DNA from: Planctomycetota bacterium
Lineage (GTDB): Bacteria > Planctomycetota > UBA8742 > UBA2392
DNA: 49,957 nt
Reading direction: 5' to 3'
NCBI GenBank assembly: GCA_022071975.1
Contig: JAJVIO010000075.1
Coordinates: 1 to 49,957 of the forward strand
Shown: piece by piece, positions 19,443 through 27,657 of the stretch
Layout of the letters: each line of letters starts with the position of its first letter
How positions within the stretch are numbered: position 1 is the stretch's first letter
Position numbers and translations under genes: made by a program
The notes under the pieces: model-generated
Seen by the model: the letters and a program-made list of their open reading frames with translations, nothing else
Database searches by the model: none
Told to the model about the DNA's origin: nothing

Positions 19443-19585
19443 AGATCAAGACAATCAAGGGTTCAGTCACCCGCTACCCTTCGAAGGGGAAGCCGGTAAC
19501 CCGTAACACGTCGCCGCAGTGGACGGAGTACGATCCGTCCACCGAAGCCGCCAAGCCCAGGCGCAAGCGGCGCAAGGCTTCCTGA
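19439..19585 (+). CDS. 48-residue basic peptide gene coupled to the preceding small gene
   Basis: Starts at GTG 19439, overlapping the previous stop by four bases (GTGA), ends TGA 19583-19585. Product begins MKIKTIKGSVTRYPSKG, continues through a WTEYDPSTEAAK region and ends in a very basic KPRRKRRKAS tail, so it may bind nucleic acid. No family recognised. Coupling and even codon use support a real gene, but it could be fortuitous. Confidence 0.45.
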   Translation: MKIKTIKGSVTRYPSKGKPVTRNTSPQWTEYDPSTEAAKPRRKRRKAS

Positions 19586-19646
19586 TTCAACCTTTCGCGC
19601 GTGATGGCTGGCGCAACCGGCGCGTTGCCTTCACAATCCACCCGTC

Positions 19647-22115
19647 ATGCGCGGACCCTTTGAGCAACTGTTCGACTTCCTGAACCGGCGGCCGCTGCTG
19701 CTGCCGGTCGTCGTAGTTCTGCTGCTGGTAGCGGCTGTGATCGGCGCGTTGCGCATCGACTTCGAAGAAGATGTCTTCGCCCTGCTGCCGCGCGACGAGC
19801 CGCTGGTGTCCGAGGCGCAGCTCGCGATCAAGCGCTACCGCGGGCTGGAACGCATCGTGGTCGCGCTCGAGTGCGACGAACCCGCGAAGCTGGCCGCGGC
19901 CGTGGACCAGGTCGACGCCGCGCTGCGCAAGCTGGAGGGCATCCGCGAGGTGGTCTCGCGCATCGACCAGGCCGCGCAGCAGGACATCGCCGAGCTGTAC
20001 ATGAGCAAGGCCGGCGACCCGGGCAAGACGCCGCTGCTCTTCGACGAGGCCATGCAGGCGCAGGTCGAGGCGCGGCTCAACGCCGACTGGTACAGGCAGG
20101 CTTTGCAGGCCTACGTGGACGGCCAGGCAGGCGCCGAGGGCATCAAGATCGTCAAGACCTTCCCCGCCGATCCGTTCGGCTTTGACGGGCTGACCCTGCG
20201 CCGCTTCGAGAAACTGAACAGCGGCTTCGCCGGCAAGTCCGACGCGCAAGGCCGCATCCTCAGCGCCGACGGCCGGCTGGCGATCCTGCTGGTGGAGGCC
20301 GACTTCCCCTCCAGCAACACCGGCAAGGGGCGCGCGTTCATGGTGACGCTCGAGGACGCGCTTGCGGAACTGCCGGAAGGCGTGACGCCGCACGTGATCG
20401 GCGCCCATCGCAGCAGCGTGGACAACGCCGAGGTGCTGCGCACGGACATGCACCTGACCATCGCCACCTCGGTGATCGCGATCCTGCTGCTGTTCCTGCT
20501 GGCGTTCAGGGCTTTGACGCCGATCCTGGTCACGCTGCTGAGCGTGGGCTTCGGCTTTGCCATGGCGCTCGGCTCACAGGGCCTGGTGCACGGCGAGCTG
20601 TCGGCGATCACGGCCGGCTTCGCGGCGGTGCTGCTGGGCATCGCGGTCGATTACGGCATCCACCTGGTCACCACCTACGGCAGCCTGGATGGCGAGCGCG
20701 AAGAACGCGCGCGACTGGCCATCCGCCACGTAGGGCGGCCGGGCTTCGTGGCGATGCTGACGACGGTCGCGGCCGTGGCGATGCTGCGGCTGTCCGAGTT
20801 CGACGGCCTGCACCAGCTGGCGGAGATGGCGGTGGCGGGCATTGCGGGCTCGCTGGCATTCGCGTTCACGGCCGGGCCGCAACTGCTGCGGCGCATGGGT
20901 CCGAAGCCGCGCGCGGCAATGGCGATCGCGGGCGTGGTGGGGGCGGTCCAGCGCGGGCGGCGCCGGTTGCGCTGGCTGCTGCTGGGCGTGATGGGCGCGA
21001 TCACGCTGGTGCTGGCGGCGTTCGTGCCTTCGGTGGGCTTTGACGGCGATGTGCTGAACCTGGACGGCAAGAGCGAGCAGACCCGCGCCTCGGAGACGCT
21101 GGTGGCGCAGACCTTCGGCCAGGAGACCCTGAGCCGCACGCTGGTGGTGGTGGGGGGCAATGAGCTTGAGCAGGCCCTGCGCCAGAACGACCTGGCGGCC
21201 CACGACCTGCACGCCATGGGGGCGAAGTACGAGAGCGCCGCCTGGGTGCTGCCGGCGCTGCAGACCCAGCGCGACAACGTGGCGCGCTGGCGCCGCTTCT
21301 GGAGCGAGCAGCGCATCGAGCAGGTGCGCAGGCTGGTTACCGAAACCGGCGTGCCGCACCCCAACCAGCCGGGCCAGCTGTTAAAGATGAAGGAAAGCCG
21401 GCTGCAGGGCTTCTTCGACAAACTGAAGCTGGTGAATGAGCCGCAGCCGCTGGACGCCGCGCAACTGAAGCAGCGCCCTGTGTGGCTGCTGCTGGGCAAC
21501 TTCATCAGCGAGCAGGACGGGCGCTGGTACATCGGCACCACCGCGCAACTTGACGCGTCAAGAATGGGCGAGCTGAAGGCGCGCCAGCCCGCGGCGGTGG
21601 TGCTGAACAAGGCGGCGTTTGTCGGCCGCATGGTCCAGTTCATCCAGCACGACCTGCTGTACGTGGGCGGCATCAGCCTGCTGCTGGTGCTGGTGGTCCT
21701 GTGGCAGACCTTCCGCAACCCGCGCGAAGTGGCGATCGCGCTGGTGCCGGTCGCGGGCGGCATGGCCTGGACGCTGGGTTTGATGAGTTTGATTGGCATC
21801 CCGTTCAACATCATCAACACGCTGGTGACGGTGTTCATTGCTGGGCTGGGCATTGATTACGGCATCTTCTTCGTGCAGACCTACCGGGGTTCGGACTCGC
21901 GCGAGCACGCCGACGAGCGGCTGAAACACGCGGGCGCGGGCGTGCTGGTCGCGGCCTTGACCACGCTGTTCGGTTTCGGCCCACTGGCGCTGGCGCAGCA
22001 CCCGGCGCTGTTCAGCGTGGGCGTCACCACGGCGCTGGGCGTGACCAGCGCGCTGGTGTTGACGCTGGCCGTGGTGCCGACGCTGCTGGAGATGCGAGGC
22101 AGGCATGAGAGTTAG
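19647..22115 (+). CDS. MMPL/RND-family lipid exporter
   Basis: 822 residues, a two-fold repeat with a single N-terminal helix, a large periplasmic loop and five further helices in each half. The TM4 motifs GIAVDYGIHL and GLGIDYGIFF carry the aspartate-tyrosine pair typical of MMPL transporters. These proteins export lipids or lipopeptides, and an MMPL exporter is a standard part of aryl-polyene-type clusters. Between the halves a basic RRGRRRLRW stretch suggests a cytoplasmic loop. The last bases overlap the lipoprotein gene (start 22105) by eleven, so the two are coupled; they likely form an export route to the outer membrane. One palindrome at 21550. Confidence 0.9.
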   Translation: MRGPFEQLFDFLNRRPLLLPVVVVLLLVAAVIGALRIDFEEDVFALLPRDEPLVSEAQLAIKRYRGLERIVVALECDEPAKLAAAVDQVDAALRKLEGIREVVSRIDQAAQQDIAELYMSKAGDPGKTPLLFDEAMQAQVEARLNADWYRQALQAYVDGQAGAEGIKIVKTFPADPFGFDGLTLRRFEKLNSGFAGKSDAQGRILSADGRLAILLVEADFPSSNTGKGRAFMVTLEDALAELPEGVTPHVIGAHRSSVDNAEVLRTDMHLTIATSVIAILLLFLLAFRALTPILVTLLSVGFGFAMALGSQGLVHGELSAITAGFAAVLLGIAVDYGIHLVTTYGSLDGEREERARLAIRHVGRPGFVAMLTTVAAVAMLRLSEFDGLHQLAEMAVAGIAGSLAFAFTAGPQLLRRMGPKPRAAMAIAGVVGAVQRGRRRLRWLLLGVMGAITLVLAAFVPSVGFDGDVLNLDGKSEQTRASETLVAQTFGQETLSRTLVVVGGNELEQALRQNDLAAHDLHAMGAKYESAAWVLPALQTQRDNVARWRRFWSEQRIEQVRRLVTETGVPHPNQPGQLLKMKESRLQGFFDKLKLVNEPQPLDAAQLKQRPVWLLLGNFISEQDGRWYIGTTAQLDASRMGELKARQPAAVVLNKAAFVGRMVQFIQHDLLYVGGISLLLVLVVLWQTFRNPREVAIALVPVAGGMAWTLGLMSLIGIPFNIINTLVTVFIAGLGIDYGIFFVQTYRGSDSREHADERLKHAGAGVLVAALTTLFGFGPLALAQHPALFSVGVTTALGVTSALVLTLAVVPTLLEMRGRHES

Positions 22116-22866
22116 CGCGATCATCATGTTGGCGTTGCTGCTGGCGGCCTGCGCCGAGACCGACCCCTACAAGCGGCTGGAGCCCGCGCCCACGCCGGCG
22201 CTGGACACGGCGGCTGTGGCGGACGCTTTCAATGCCCGCTGGCCGCGGCAGTTCAAGTGCGTGCAGACCGTGACGCTGGACTTCCGCGTCACCACCCGCA
22301 CGCTGATGGGCTACCTGATCGTGCAACGCCCCGGCCGATTCCGTTTGCAGGGCATGTCGGAGCAGGGGCTCAAGCTGTTCGACATCGCCTTCGACAACGG
22401 GGAACTGCGGCGCATCTTCGCGGCCGAGGAGTTCGACCAGGCCGTGCTCGAGAACATCGCGCGCGATATCGAGCGAGTGTTCCTGCTGGATGCTGAGTAT
22501 GCCGAAAGCCGCACCACGCTTGGCCCCGGCGGCCTTGCCTTCAACCAGGCCGAGGTGCGCGAGGACGAAAGCGGCACGCGCGCGAACATGCTGGGCAAGC
22601 ATGGCGAGCTGCAGCTGCGCCTGGCCGGCGATCCGCCGTGCGTCGACTGGTACGACTACCGGCAGAGCGAGCGCAGCCTGTACCGCGTGGACCAATACGA
22701 GTGGAAAGACTTCGACGGCGCGTACCTGCCTTCCGTGATCGTGCTGCGAGAGCGCGGCGTGCAGTCCAAGGGTCCGCCCTACAAGCTGACCATCGCGATC
22801 TCCGAGTTCACCGTGCGCGACCGCCCCTGGCCTGACAAGACCTTCCAGGCCAAGGAGGGCGGATGA
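22105..22866 (+). CDS. LolA/DUF3261-like lipoprotein
   Basis: 253 residues. Signal peptide with lipobox LLAAC (C16) after a short hydrophobic helix, so lipid-anchored in the envelope. The mature part is beta-rich: LDFRVTTRTLMGYLIVQRPGRFRLQGM, where an expected LolA-like strand pattern presents a hydrophobic surface, and DNGELRRIFAAEEFDQ. Lipoproteins of this type accompany MMPL exporters in polyene-lipid clusters and are thought to carry the product through the periplasm. It overlaps the exporter gene upstream and the hotdog gene downstream (ATGA). Confidence 0.72.
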   Translation: MRVSAIIMLALLLAACAETDPYKRLEPAPTPALDTAAVADAFNARWPRQFKCVQTVTLDFRVTTRTLMGYLIVQRPGRFRLQGMSEQGLKLFDIAFDNGELRRIFAAEEFDQAVLENIARDIERVFLLDAEYAESRTTLGPGGLAFNQAEVREDESGTRANMLGKHGELQLRLAGDPPCVDWYDYRQSERSLYRVDQYEWKDFDGAYLPSVIVLRERGVQSKGPPYKLTIAISEFTVRDRPWPDKTFQAKEGG

Positions 22867-23213
22867 ACCTGGCCGACGACCTCAACGCCGCCACGCTTTC
22901 GTTCGAGGCCGGCACCGCGCGCCTTTGCTTCTCCGGCGCCGAGGACTTCTTCAAGGGACATTTCCCAGACGGGCCGGTGTTGCCGGCCGTGGTGCAGGTG
23001 GCGGCCGCGGTGCACTTCGCGGGGCGATGGCTTGGGCGGCCGGTGCGGCTGGCCGAGGTTACGCGCGCCAAGTTCATGAACCCGACGGGTCCGGGGCGCG
23101 AGCTTGAGCTGAGCGTCAGCGTGGAACCGGCCGAGGAAGGGCGCAGCCGGGTGAAGGCGCTGCTGCGTGACGGCGACACTGAGGTGGCGGAGTTAACCCT
23201 GCGCGTGGTGTAG
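22863..23213 (+). CDS. Hotdog-fold dehydratase-like protein (FabZ/ApeI-like)
   Basis: 116 residues. GHFPDGPVLPAVVQV contains the FabZ-type histidine (H33). In FabZ the catalytic glutamate follows 14 residues later, and here that position is alanine (A47), as in the shorter hotdog proteins of aryl-polyene clusters. It could dehydrate 3-hydroxyacyl-ACP using another acid, or act as a thioesterase or binding protein. Last gene of the coupled run on the plus strand, followed by a convergent ACP gene. Confidence 0.78.
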   Translation: MNLADDLNAATLSFEAGTARLCFSGAEDFFKGHFPDGPVLPAVVQVAAAVHFAGRWLGRPVRLAEVTRAKFMNPTGPGRELELSVSVEPAEEGRSRVKALLRDGDTEVAELTLRVV

Positions 23214-23241
23214 GGGCCGCCCCATGTGGCGGCCCGAGCGG

Positions 23242-23484
23242 CTAGGCCACACGTTCCGCGACGAACTGGTAAAGCTGCTCCAGCTTGCGGATCTTGCGGG
23301 CGGCGCCTTCTTCTACTTTGAAGCCGAAGTTCTTCTCCAGCGCGACCACCAGGTCGATGGCGTCCAGGCTGTCCAGCCCGAGGTCGTCGTAGAGGTCGCT
23401 GTTCGGCGTGATGTCGGCCGGATCCAGCTCGAACTCGTCGGCCACGATCTGGTCCACCTGCTTGCGGATGCTGTCCGTCGTCAT
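23242..23484 (-). CDS. Acyl carrier protein, lipid cluster (ACP 2)
   Basis: 80 residues. Phosphopantetheine serine S39 in GLDSLDAIDL, acidic helix II, standard length. It is oriented against the hotdog gene and away from the PlsC-C45 gene. Two carriers in one cluster suggest either separate acyl pools or a dedicated carrier for the acyltransferase. More canonical than ACP 1 and might also serve primary fatty acid synthesis. Confidence 0.94.
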   Translation of the reverse strand: MTTDSIRKQVDQIVADEFELDPADITPNSDLYDDLGLDSLDAIDLVVALEKNFGFKVEEGAARKIRKLEQLYQFVAERVA

Positions 23485-23592
23485 GTTTAAACCGCCGCGC
23501 CTTGACGCGGAACTGGTGCTCGAGCGACCCCTTGAATATACCTATTCTGCGCCTGTGCACCGTTGCGGCGCAAGTGGGTAAAAGGGCCTGAA
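23485..23592. promoter_or_regulatory. Divergent intergenic region ACP 2 / PlsC-C45 gene
   Basis: 108 bases with a relatively AT-rich patch (TTGAATATACCTATTCT, starting 23532) that could hold promoter elements for the rightward gene. No clear operator is visible. Confidence 0.35.
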
Positions 23593-26133
23593 ATGGCGGA
23601 CTCAAGCGATCCGGAATACACATACCCGCCGCCTTCAAACGCGGTGATGAATGTCCTGCGTTCGGTGTGCGCCTACGGTTTGCTGGGCACGCAACTGGCG
23701 TTCTTCCTGTTCGTGCTCGAGTTGCCCTACTGGCTGGCCGATCGTTTCTTCGTGAAGCATCGTGGCGACGCCTTCTACGCCGGACAGCGCCGCATTGCCC
23801 GCTGGTTCTTCCGTCTCTACCCGTTCGGCCAGCAGCGCCGGATCAACGCGCGGCGGCAGGCGTTCCCGCAGCCATGCGTGATCGTGTGCAACCACCAGTC
23901 GATCCTCGACATCCTGATGGCGCTGATGCTGCCAGTGAACGCTCGTTGGATGATCAAAGGTTGGCCCTTCAAGTATCCGCTGATGGGCGAGCTCAACAAA
24001 CTGGCCCGCCACATCCAGGTCGATGACGACGGCGACGAGTCCGACTCCGACCGCCCGCGCGGCTTCGACACCGCGCTCAACTGGCTGAAAGACGGCGTCA
24101 GCATCCTGGTCTTCCCCGAGGGCAGCCGCAGCCCCGACGGCCGCCTGCGCCGCTTCAAGAACGGCGCCTTCGTGCTGGCCATGGACGCGCAGGTGCCGAT
24201 CGTACCCGTGGTGATTGACGGCACGGGTGCGTGCGTGCGCAAGGGCAGTCCCCTGGTGCACCACCCGGACACGGTCATCAAGGTGCTTGAGCCCATCCCC
24301 ACCAAGGGCCTGTCCGACCCGCGCGAAGCCTCCGAGCTCAAGCAGCGCGTCCACGCCCTGATGAAGACCGAGCTTGCCGCGCTGCGCAGCGGCAAGCGCC
24401 CGTCGTTCCCGCGCGTGCAGGGCTGGGTGACGCGGCTGGGCATGGCGGGCGTGGCGCTGTTCATCGCGCTGCTGGTGGGTGTCTCGGTCTACGTGCGCAA
24501 CTGGTGCATCGCCGAGCCGCCCGCCTATGACGGCGGCCGTGAACTGGCGAAGCTCGAGATCACCGAGCGCACAATGCAGAACCACCCGGTCAAGCTGCTG
24601 GGCGACAACTGGCGGCGAGAGCGCAACGGCCTGCATGAACTGGGCCTGAGCGGCGACCCGTGGCAACGCGGCTACGCCAACGCGCGCCTGTGCCAGGACC
24701 TGACGGCGAAGCAGGAGCAGCTGCTGCTCGAGACCGTGAATGAGTTCGTGCCCAACCGAGCGGCCTTCTGGGCAGTGAAGCAGCTGGTGGCGATCAACAA
24801 CCGCACGCTGCCGCAGCACGTGAGTGACGCCGAGCAACTCGAAATCCTGGGCCTCACCGAAGGCAGCATCGACCAGCACCCCGACGACGTACCGCTGTAT
24901 CACCGCATTCTCAATTATCACGCCGCTCACGACATCAGCCACATCTTCATCGACCACCCGCTCGTCACCACCAGCGACTTCGTGGGCTGCACGGCCTTTG
25001 CCGCCTGGGGTGAAGCCAGCGCTGACGGCAACCTGTACGTCGCCCGCAACTTCGACTTCGAGGCCGGCGAGGTGTTCGACGTGGACAAGGCCGTGGTCTA
25101 CGTATGGCCCGAGCAAGGCCACGCCTACGTGCACGTGGCCTGGGCCGGCATGGCGGGCGCCGTCACCGGCATGAACGACGCCGGCCTGAGTGTGCACGTG
25201 AACGCCGCGCGCACGGACGAGGTCGGCTTCGGGCGCATGGGCACACCGGTTTCGCTGCTGGTAAGGCGCGTACTTCAGGAGTGCGAAACCATCGAGCAGG
25301 CGTTTGCGCTGATCGAGAAGACGCCCGTGTTCGTCAGCGACACCTACATGATCGCCAGCCGCAAAGACGGCCGCGCGGTGGTGATTGAAAAATCGCCCGG
25401 CCACTGCGCCATGCGCGAGGCCGAGCAGCCGGGGCGCATCCTGCAGACCAACCACATGCTGACCAGCCCGTTGAAAGACGACCCGGTCAACCTGCAGCAG
25501 ATTGAGCGCGCCACCACCATCTACCGCCACGAGCGGTTGAGCGAGCTGGTTGAGCGCAAGCTGGGCGCGATCGATAAGCATGCCTGCCTCGAGATCCTGC
25601 GCGACAAGAAGGGCCGCGGCGACAAAGAGCTGGGGCTGGGCAACCGCAACGCCATCGACGCCGGCATCTGCTGCCACAGCGTGATCACCAACGTAACCAC
25701 CGGCGAAATGTGGGTCTCGTCAGCGCCCCACACCTACGGCGAATACGTGTACGTTCCCGTGCAGCGCATGCTGGACGGCGGGCCGGGCGCGGCCTTGCGC
25801 CTGCGCATGGAACGCAGCAGCAACCTGGCCCGCGACGCGCGCGCCCCGGAAGCGGAAGACCTGGCCGAGTTCCGCAAACAGGTGCGCTTTGCCCGCGCCG
25901 CGCTGGACGACGAAGACGCCGCAAAGGCCGAGCCGATCGTGCGCACGCTCGAGAACCTGAACCCGCGCAGCTTCGAGACTTCGTACTTCCAGGGCCGGCT
26001 GCTGTTCCTGCAGGAAAAGTACGCCGCCGCCGAAAAGAAGTTCGAGGAAGCGCTGGACCGCGACCCGCACTACGAGGCCGTCCGAGAGCACATCCGCCAG
26101 TGGCTGCAGCAGGCCAAGGACGAGCAGGGTTGA
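23593..26133 (+). CDS. Fusion protein: PlsC-type acyltransferase + C45/Ntn-hydrolase acyltransferase + C-terminal TPR
   Basis: 846 residues from ATG 23593; an in-frame TTG at 23563 is less likely. Residues 22-49 are a membrane segment. Residues 90-260 are a PlsC lysophospholipid-type acyltransferase with NHQSILD (100-106) and FPEGSRS (174-180). A second membrane helix lies at 283-301. Residues 340-740 match the peptidase C45 (acyl-CoA:6-aminopenicillanate acyltransferase) family of Ntn hydrolases: the likely nucleophile after self-cleavage is C466 in VGCTAFA, followed by ARNFDFE (484-490) and LQTNH (618-622). Residues 760-840 are TPR-like. The layout would place PlsC in the cytoplasm and C45 outside it. 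In the cluster it plausibly moves the finished acyl chain to a lipid or amine acceptor. The stop codon lies in a TTGACGCGTCAA palindrome. Confidence 0.88.
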   Translation: MADSSDPEYTYPPPSNAVMNVLRSVCAYGLLGTQLAFFLFVLELPYWLADRFFVKHRGDAFYAGQRRIARWFFRLYPFGQQRRINARRQAFPQPCVIVCNHQSILDILMALMLPVNARWMIKGWPFKYPLMGELNKLARHIQVDDDGDESDSDRPRGFDTALNWLKDGVSILVFPEGSRSPDGRLRRFKNGAFVLAMDAQVPIVPVVIDGTGACVRKGSPLVHHPDTVIKVLEPIPTKGLSDPREASELKQRVHALMKTELAALRSGKRPSFPRVQGWVTRLGMAGVALFIALLVGVSVYVRNWCIAEPPAYDGGRELAKLEITERTMQNHPVKLLGDNWRRERNGLHELGLSGDPWQRGYANARLCQDLTAKQEQLLLETVNEFVPNRAAFWAVKQLVAINNRTLPQHVSDAEQLEILGLTEGSIDQHPDDVPLYHRILNYHAAHDISHIFIDHPLVTTSDFVGCTAFAAWGEASADGNLYVARNFDFEAGEVFDVDKAVVYVWPEQGHAYVHVAWAGMAGAVTGMNDAGLSVHVNAARTDEVGFGRMGTPVSLLVRRVLQECETIEQAFALIEKTPVFVSDTYMIASRKDGRAVVIEKSPGHCAMREAEQPGRILQTNHMLTSPLKDDPVNLQQIERATTIYRHERLSELVERKLGAIDKHACLEILRDKKGRGDKELGLGNRNAIDAGICCHSVITNVTTGEMWVSSAPHTYGEYVYVPVQRMLDGGPGAALRLRMERSSNLARDARAPEAEDLAEFRKQVRFARAALDDEDAAKAEPIVRTLENLNPRSFETSYFQGRLLFLQEKYAAAEKKFEEALDRDPHYEAVREHIRQWLQQAKDEQG

Positions 26134-26137
26134 CGCG

Positions 26138-26623
26138 TCAAGCCGCAGCGGGAGGCGCCGTGGACTGCGGGGCCTGCTGCGCGGCAGGCCGGCCGTCGCG
26201 ATTGCCGGCGACATCGGCCTTCGGTTCGGGTGCGCTTGCGGGCTTTTCCGCTGTGGTTTCCCTTCGCCCGTTTTCCTCCATCCAGCGCAGGATCATCTGC
26301 TTGGCGGTCTGGAAACATTCGTCCAGCAGCTTGTTGCGTGTTTCGCGCAAACGCTCGAGCTGCACGGAGGCGCGGTTGAACGCGGACGGCGTCACCCGCC
26401 ACTGGAAGGGCTTTTCGCCGCTCCAGCTTTCTGAGCGCTCGAGATCGGCGGTGTAGACCTGCACCGTCTTGTGCGCGGCCTTGATGTTGTCGTCCAGCAG
26501 CTCGCCGCCTTGCTCGCGGTAGAGGGCGTGGGCGGTGTCCGTCACCGCCTGCTGCCTGCGTTGCTCTTCGCTGAGCTGGGGCTCCTGCTTGGGTTTGTGC
26601 CTGACATTCGGGTAGCGAGACAT
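26138..26623 (-). CDS. Hypothetical protein with charged central region and Ala/Pro-rich tail
   Basis: 161 residues from ATG 26623, which has AGGAGA five to ten bases upstream; longer in-frame starts exist. Residues 1-25 are basic with proline (SRYPNVRHKPKQEP). The middle is helical (AVTDTAHALYREQGGELLDD, then AFNRASVQLERLRETRNKLLD) and the last 40 residues are disordered. No family recognised. Convergent with the fusion acyltransferase gene, leaving four bases between stops. Confidence 0.6.
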   Translation of the reverse strand: MSRYPNVRHKPKQEPQLSEEQRRQQAVTDTAHALYREQGGELLDDNIKAAHKTVQVYTADLERSESWSGEKPFQWRVTPSAFNRASVQLERLRETRNKLLDECFQTAKQMILRWMEENGRRETTAEKPASAPEPKADVAGNRDGRPAAQQAPQSTAPPAAA

Positions 26624-26760
26624 GGGATTCTCCTGTGAAGTTGTCTGCCGGGAGTATCCCCACGCGCGCGACATTAAAGCCGGGTTTTCAGCCACGCCAT
26701 CGCCACAAGTGCCGTAAGTAGAAACAGATAAAAATATATTCAGGAAAAATTCACCGCACC

Positions 26761-26789
26761 ACCCCAGCCCGCCACGGAAGTGGCGGGAA
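26761..26789. repeat. REP-like hairpin, left copy flanking RAYT
   Basis: 29 bases forming the hairpin CCCGCCAC-GGAA-GTGGCGGG preceded by ACCCCAG. An exact reverse complement occurs at 27384-27412 on the other side of the transposase gene. The upstream 26712-26755 stretch is notably AT-rich for this window. Confidence 0.9.
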
Positions 26790-26851
26790 ACACAAGCTCC
26801 GACCGTCCATCAGGATTGAACCGTCATCAAGGACTCCATTAGTCTGCCTCC

Positions 26852-27337
26852 ATGCACGAACCAGTGATCGCCTATTTGTTAACCTGGACAACGCACGGAA
26901 CGTGGCTTCACGGCGACGCCAGGTCTTCCATGAACCGGAAGACTCATCGGCGACTGGCTGCGGATCCAGTTCTCGAAGCCCAGATGCGCTCACGAATGAA
27001 GTTCCCTGCAATGTACCTGAATGGAGCGATGCGAAAGATCGTTCGCGTAGCAATCGAAGAGCACTGCCAGTTTCGGGGATGGAACCTGAGTGCAGTTAAC
27101 GTCCGCACCAACCACGTGCATGTCGTTGTGGGCGCGGCCGCGGAACCGCAGAAGATGATCGGTTCCCTGAAAGCCCGTGCGACGCGACTCTTGCGCGACG
27201 CGCAGGTCGTCGATGGCGCAAGGCCGGTGTGGACGTCAGAAGGTGGCGACGTTCGAAGGTTGCGCTCAAGGGAACAAGTAACGGCTGCGTGCAGGTACGT
27301 CGCTGACGGACAGGGTGCAGATTTACCGGAGGCCTAG
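26852..27337 (+). CDS. REP-associated tyrosine transposase (RAYT, Y1/IS200-like)
   Basis: 161 residues. LLTWTTHGTWLHGD near the N-terminus and NHVHVVVGAA with the HxH metal-binding pair identify an HUH single-strand nuclease of the RAYT branch; a tyrosine in TAACRYVADGQG near the C-terminus is the likely nucleophile. RAYTs are usually single copy and are thought to move or maintain REP hairpins. Here the gene sits between two exact 29-base inverted hairpin repeats, as in a REPtron. Length is ordinary and no disruption is seen, so it may be active. Confidence 0.88.
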   Translation: MHEPVIAYLLTWTTHGTWLHGDARSSMNRKTHRRLAADPVLEAQMRSRMKFPAMYLNGAMRKIVRVAIEEHCQFRGWNLSAVNVRTNHVHVVVGAAAEPQKMIGSLKARATRLLRDAQVVDGARPVWTSEGGDVRRLRSREQVTAACRYVADGQGADLPEA

Positions 27338-27383
27338 CTGGCTTCGGTGTTGTGTTTCCGTTCGGGACCGTCGGCCGGCCTGA

Positions 27384-27412
27384 TTCCCGCCACTTCCGTG
27401 GCGGGCTGGGGT
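27384..27412. repeat. REP-like hairpin, right copy flanking RAYT
   Basis: Exact inverted copy of 26761-26789. Together the two copies bound a 652-base unit containing only the transposase gene. Confidence 0.9.
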
Positions 27413-27419
27413 AACGCGC

Positions 27420-27445
27420 AAGAGCCGGTCTTTCGACCGGCTCTT
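27420..27445. terminator. Bidirectional terminator-like hairpin
   Basis: Stem AAGAGCCGGTC / GACCGGCTCTT with loop TTTC, 11 perfect pairs, followed by TCCTC. Lies between the rightward RAYT gene and the leftward FecR gene. In this gene-free stretch (27338-27657) the rest is the right REP copy and an open extension of the FecR reading frame. Confidence 0.65.
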
Positions 27446-27657
27446 TCCTCAAGGGGCATGGGCTGCGGAGGGGCTACAGCCCGAGGCTCTGTCCGCTAGC
27501 TCGTCGGCTTCTGCTCGTCCTTGCCGTCCTGCTTGTCTTCGTCGCTGCCTTCTTCGGCGGGATCTCCACCGTTCGTGGGTACTTTCTTCACCACCTTCTT
27601 CGGCTGCTTTTCAACCTTCTCAAGTTTCTTGGCGCCACCGACGCCAGTACCGTTCGC

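Larger units (their letters stand above)
11581..26141. repeat. Iterated palindrome TTGACNNGTCAA (seven copies in this span)
   Basis: Exact copies start at 11581, 15171, 15564, 17807, 18806, 21550 and 26130, each 12 bases. The first six lie wholly within coding sequence; the one at 26130 covers the stop codon of the PlsC-C45 fusion gene. The two central bases vary (GA, CT, AG, GT, GC, GC, GC). The copies force TCA and AGG/AGA codons that are otherwise uncommon in these GC-rich genes. Function unknown. Confidence 0.85.

Noticed and set aside
10763..26133. Ladderane biosynthesis cluster
   Set aside because: The CrtI-like protein, KS and ACP genes recall proposed ladderane loci, but there is no radical SAM enzyme, and the exporter/LolA/hotdog set fits polyene-type clusters better.
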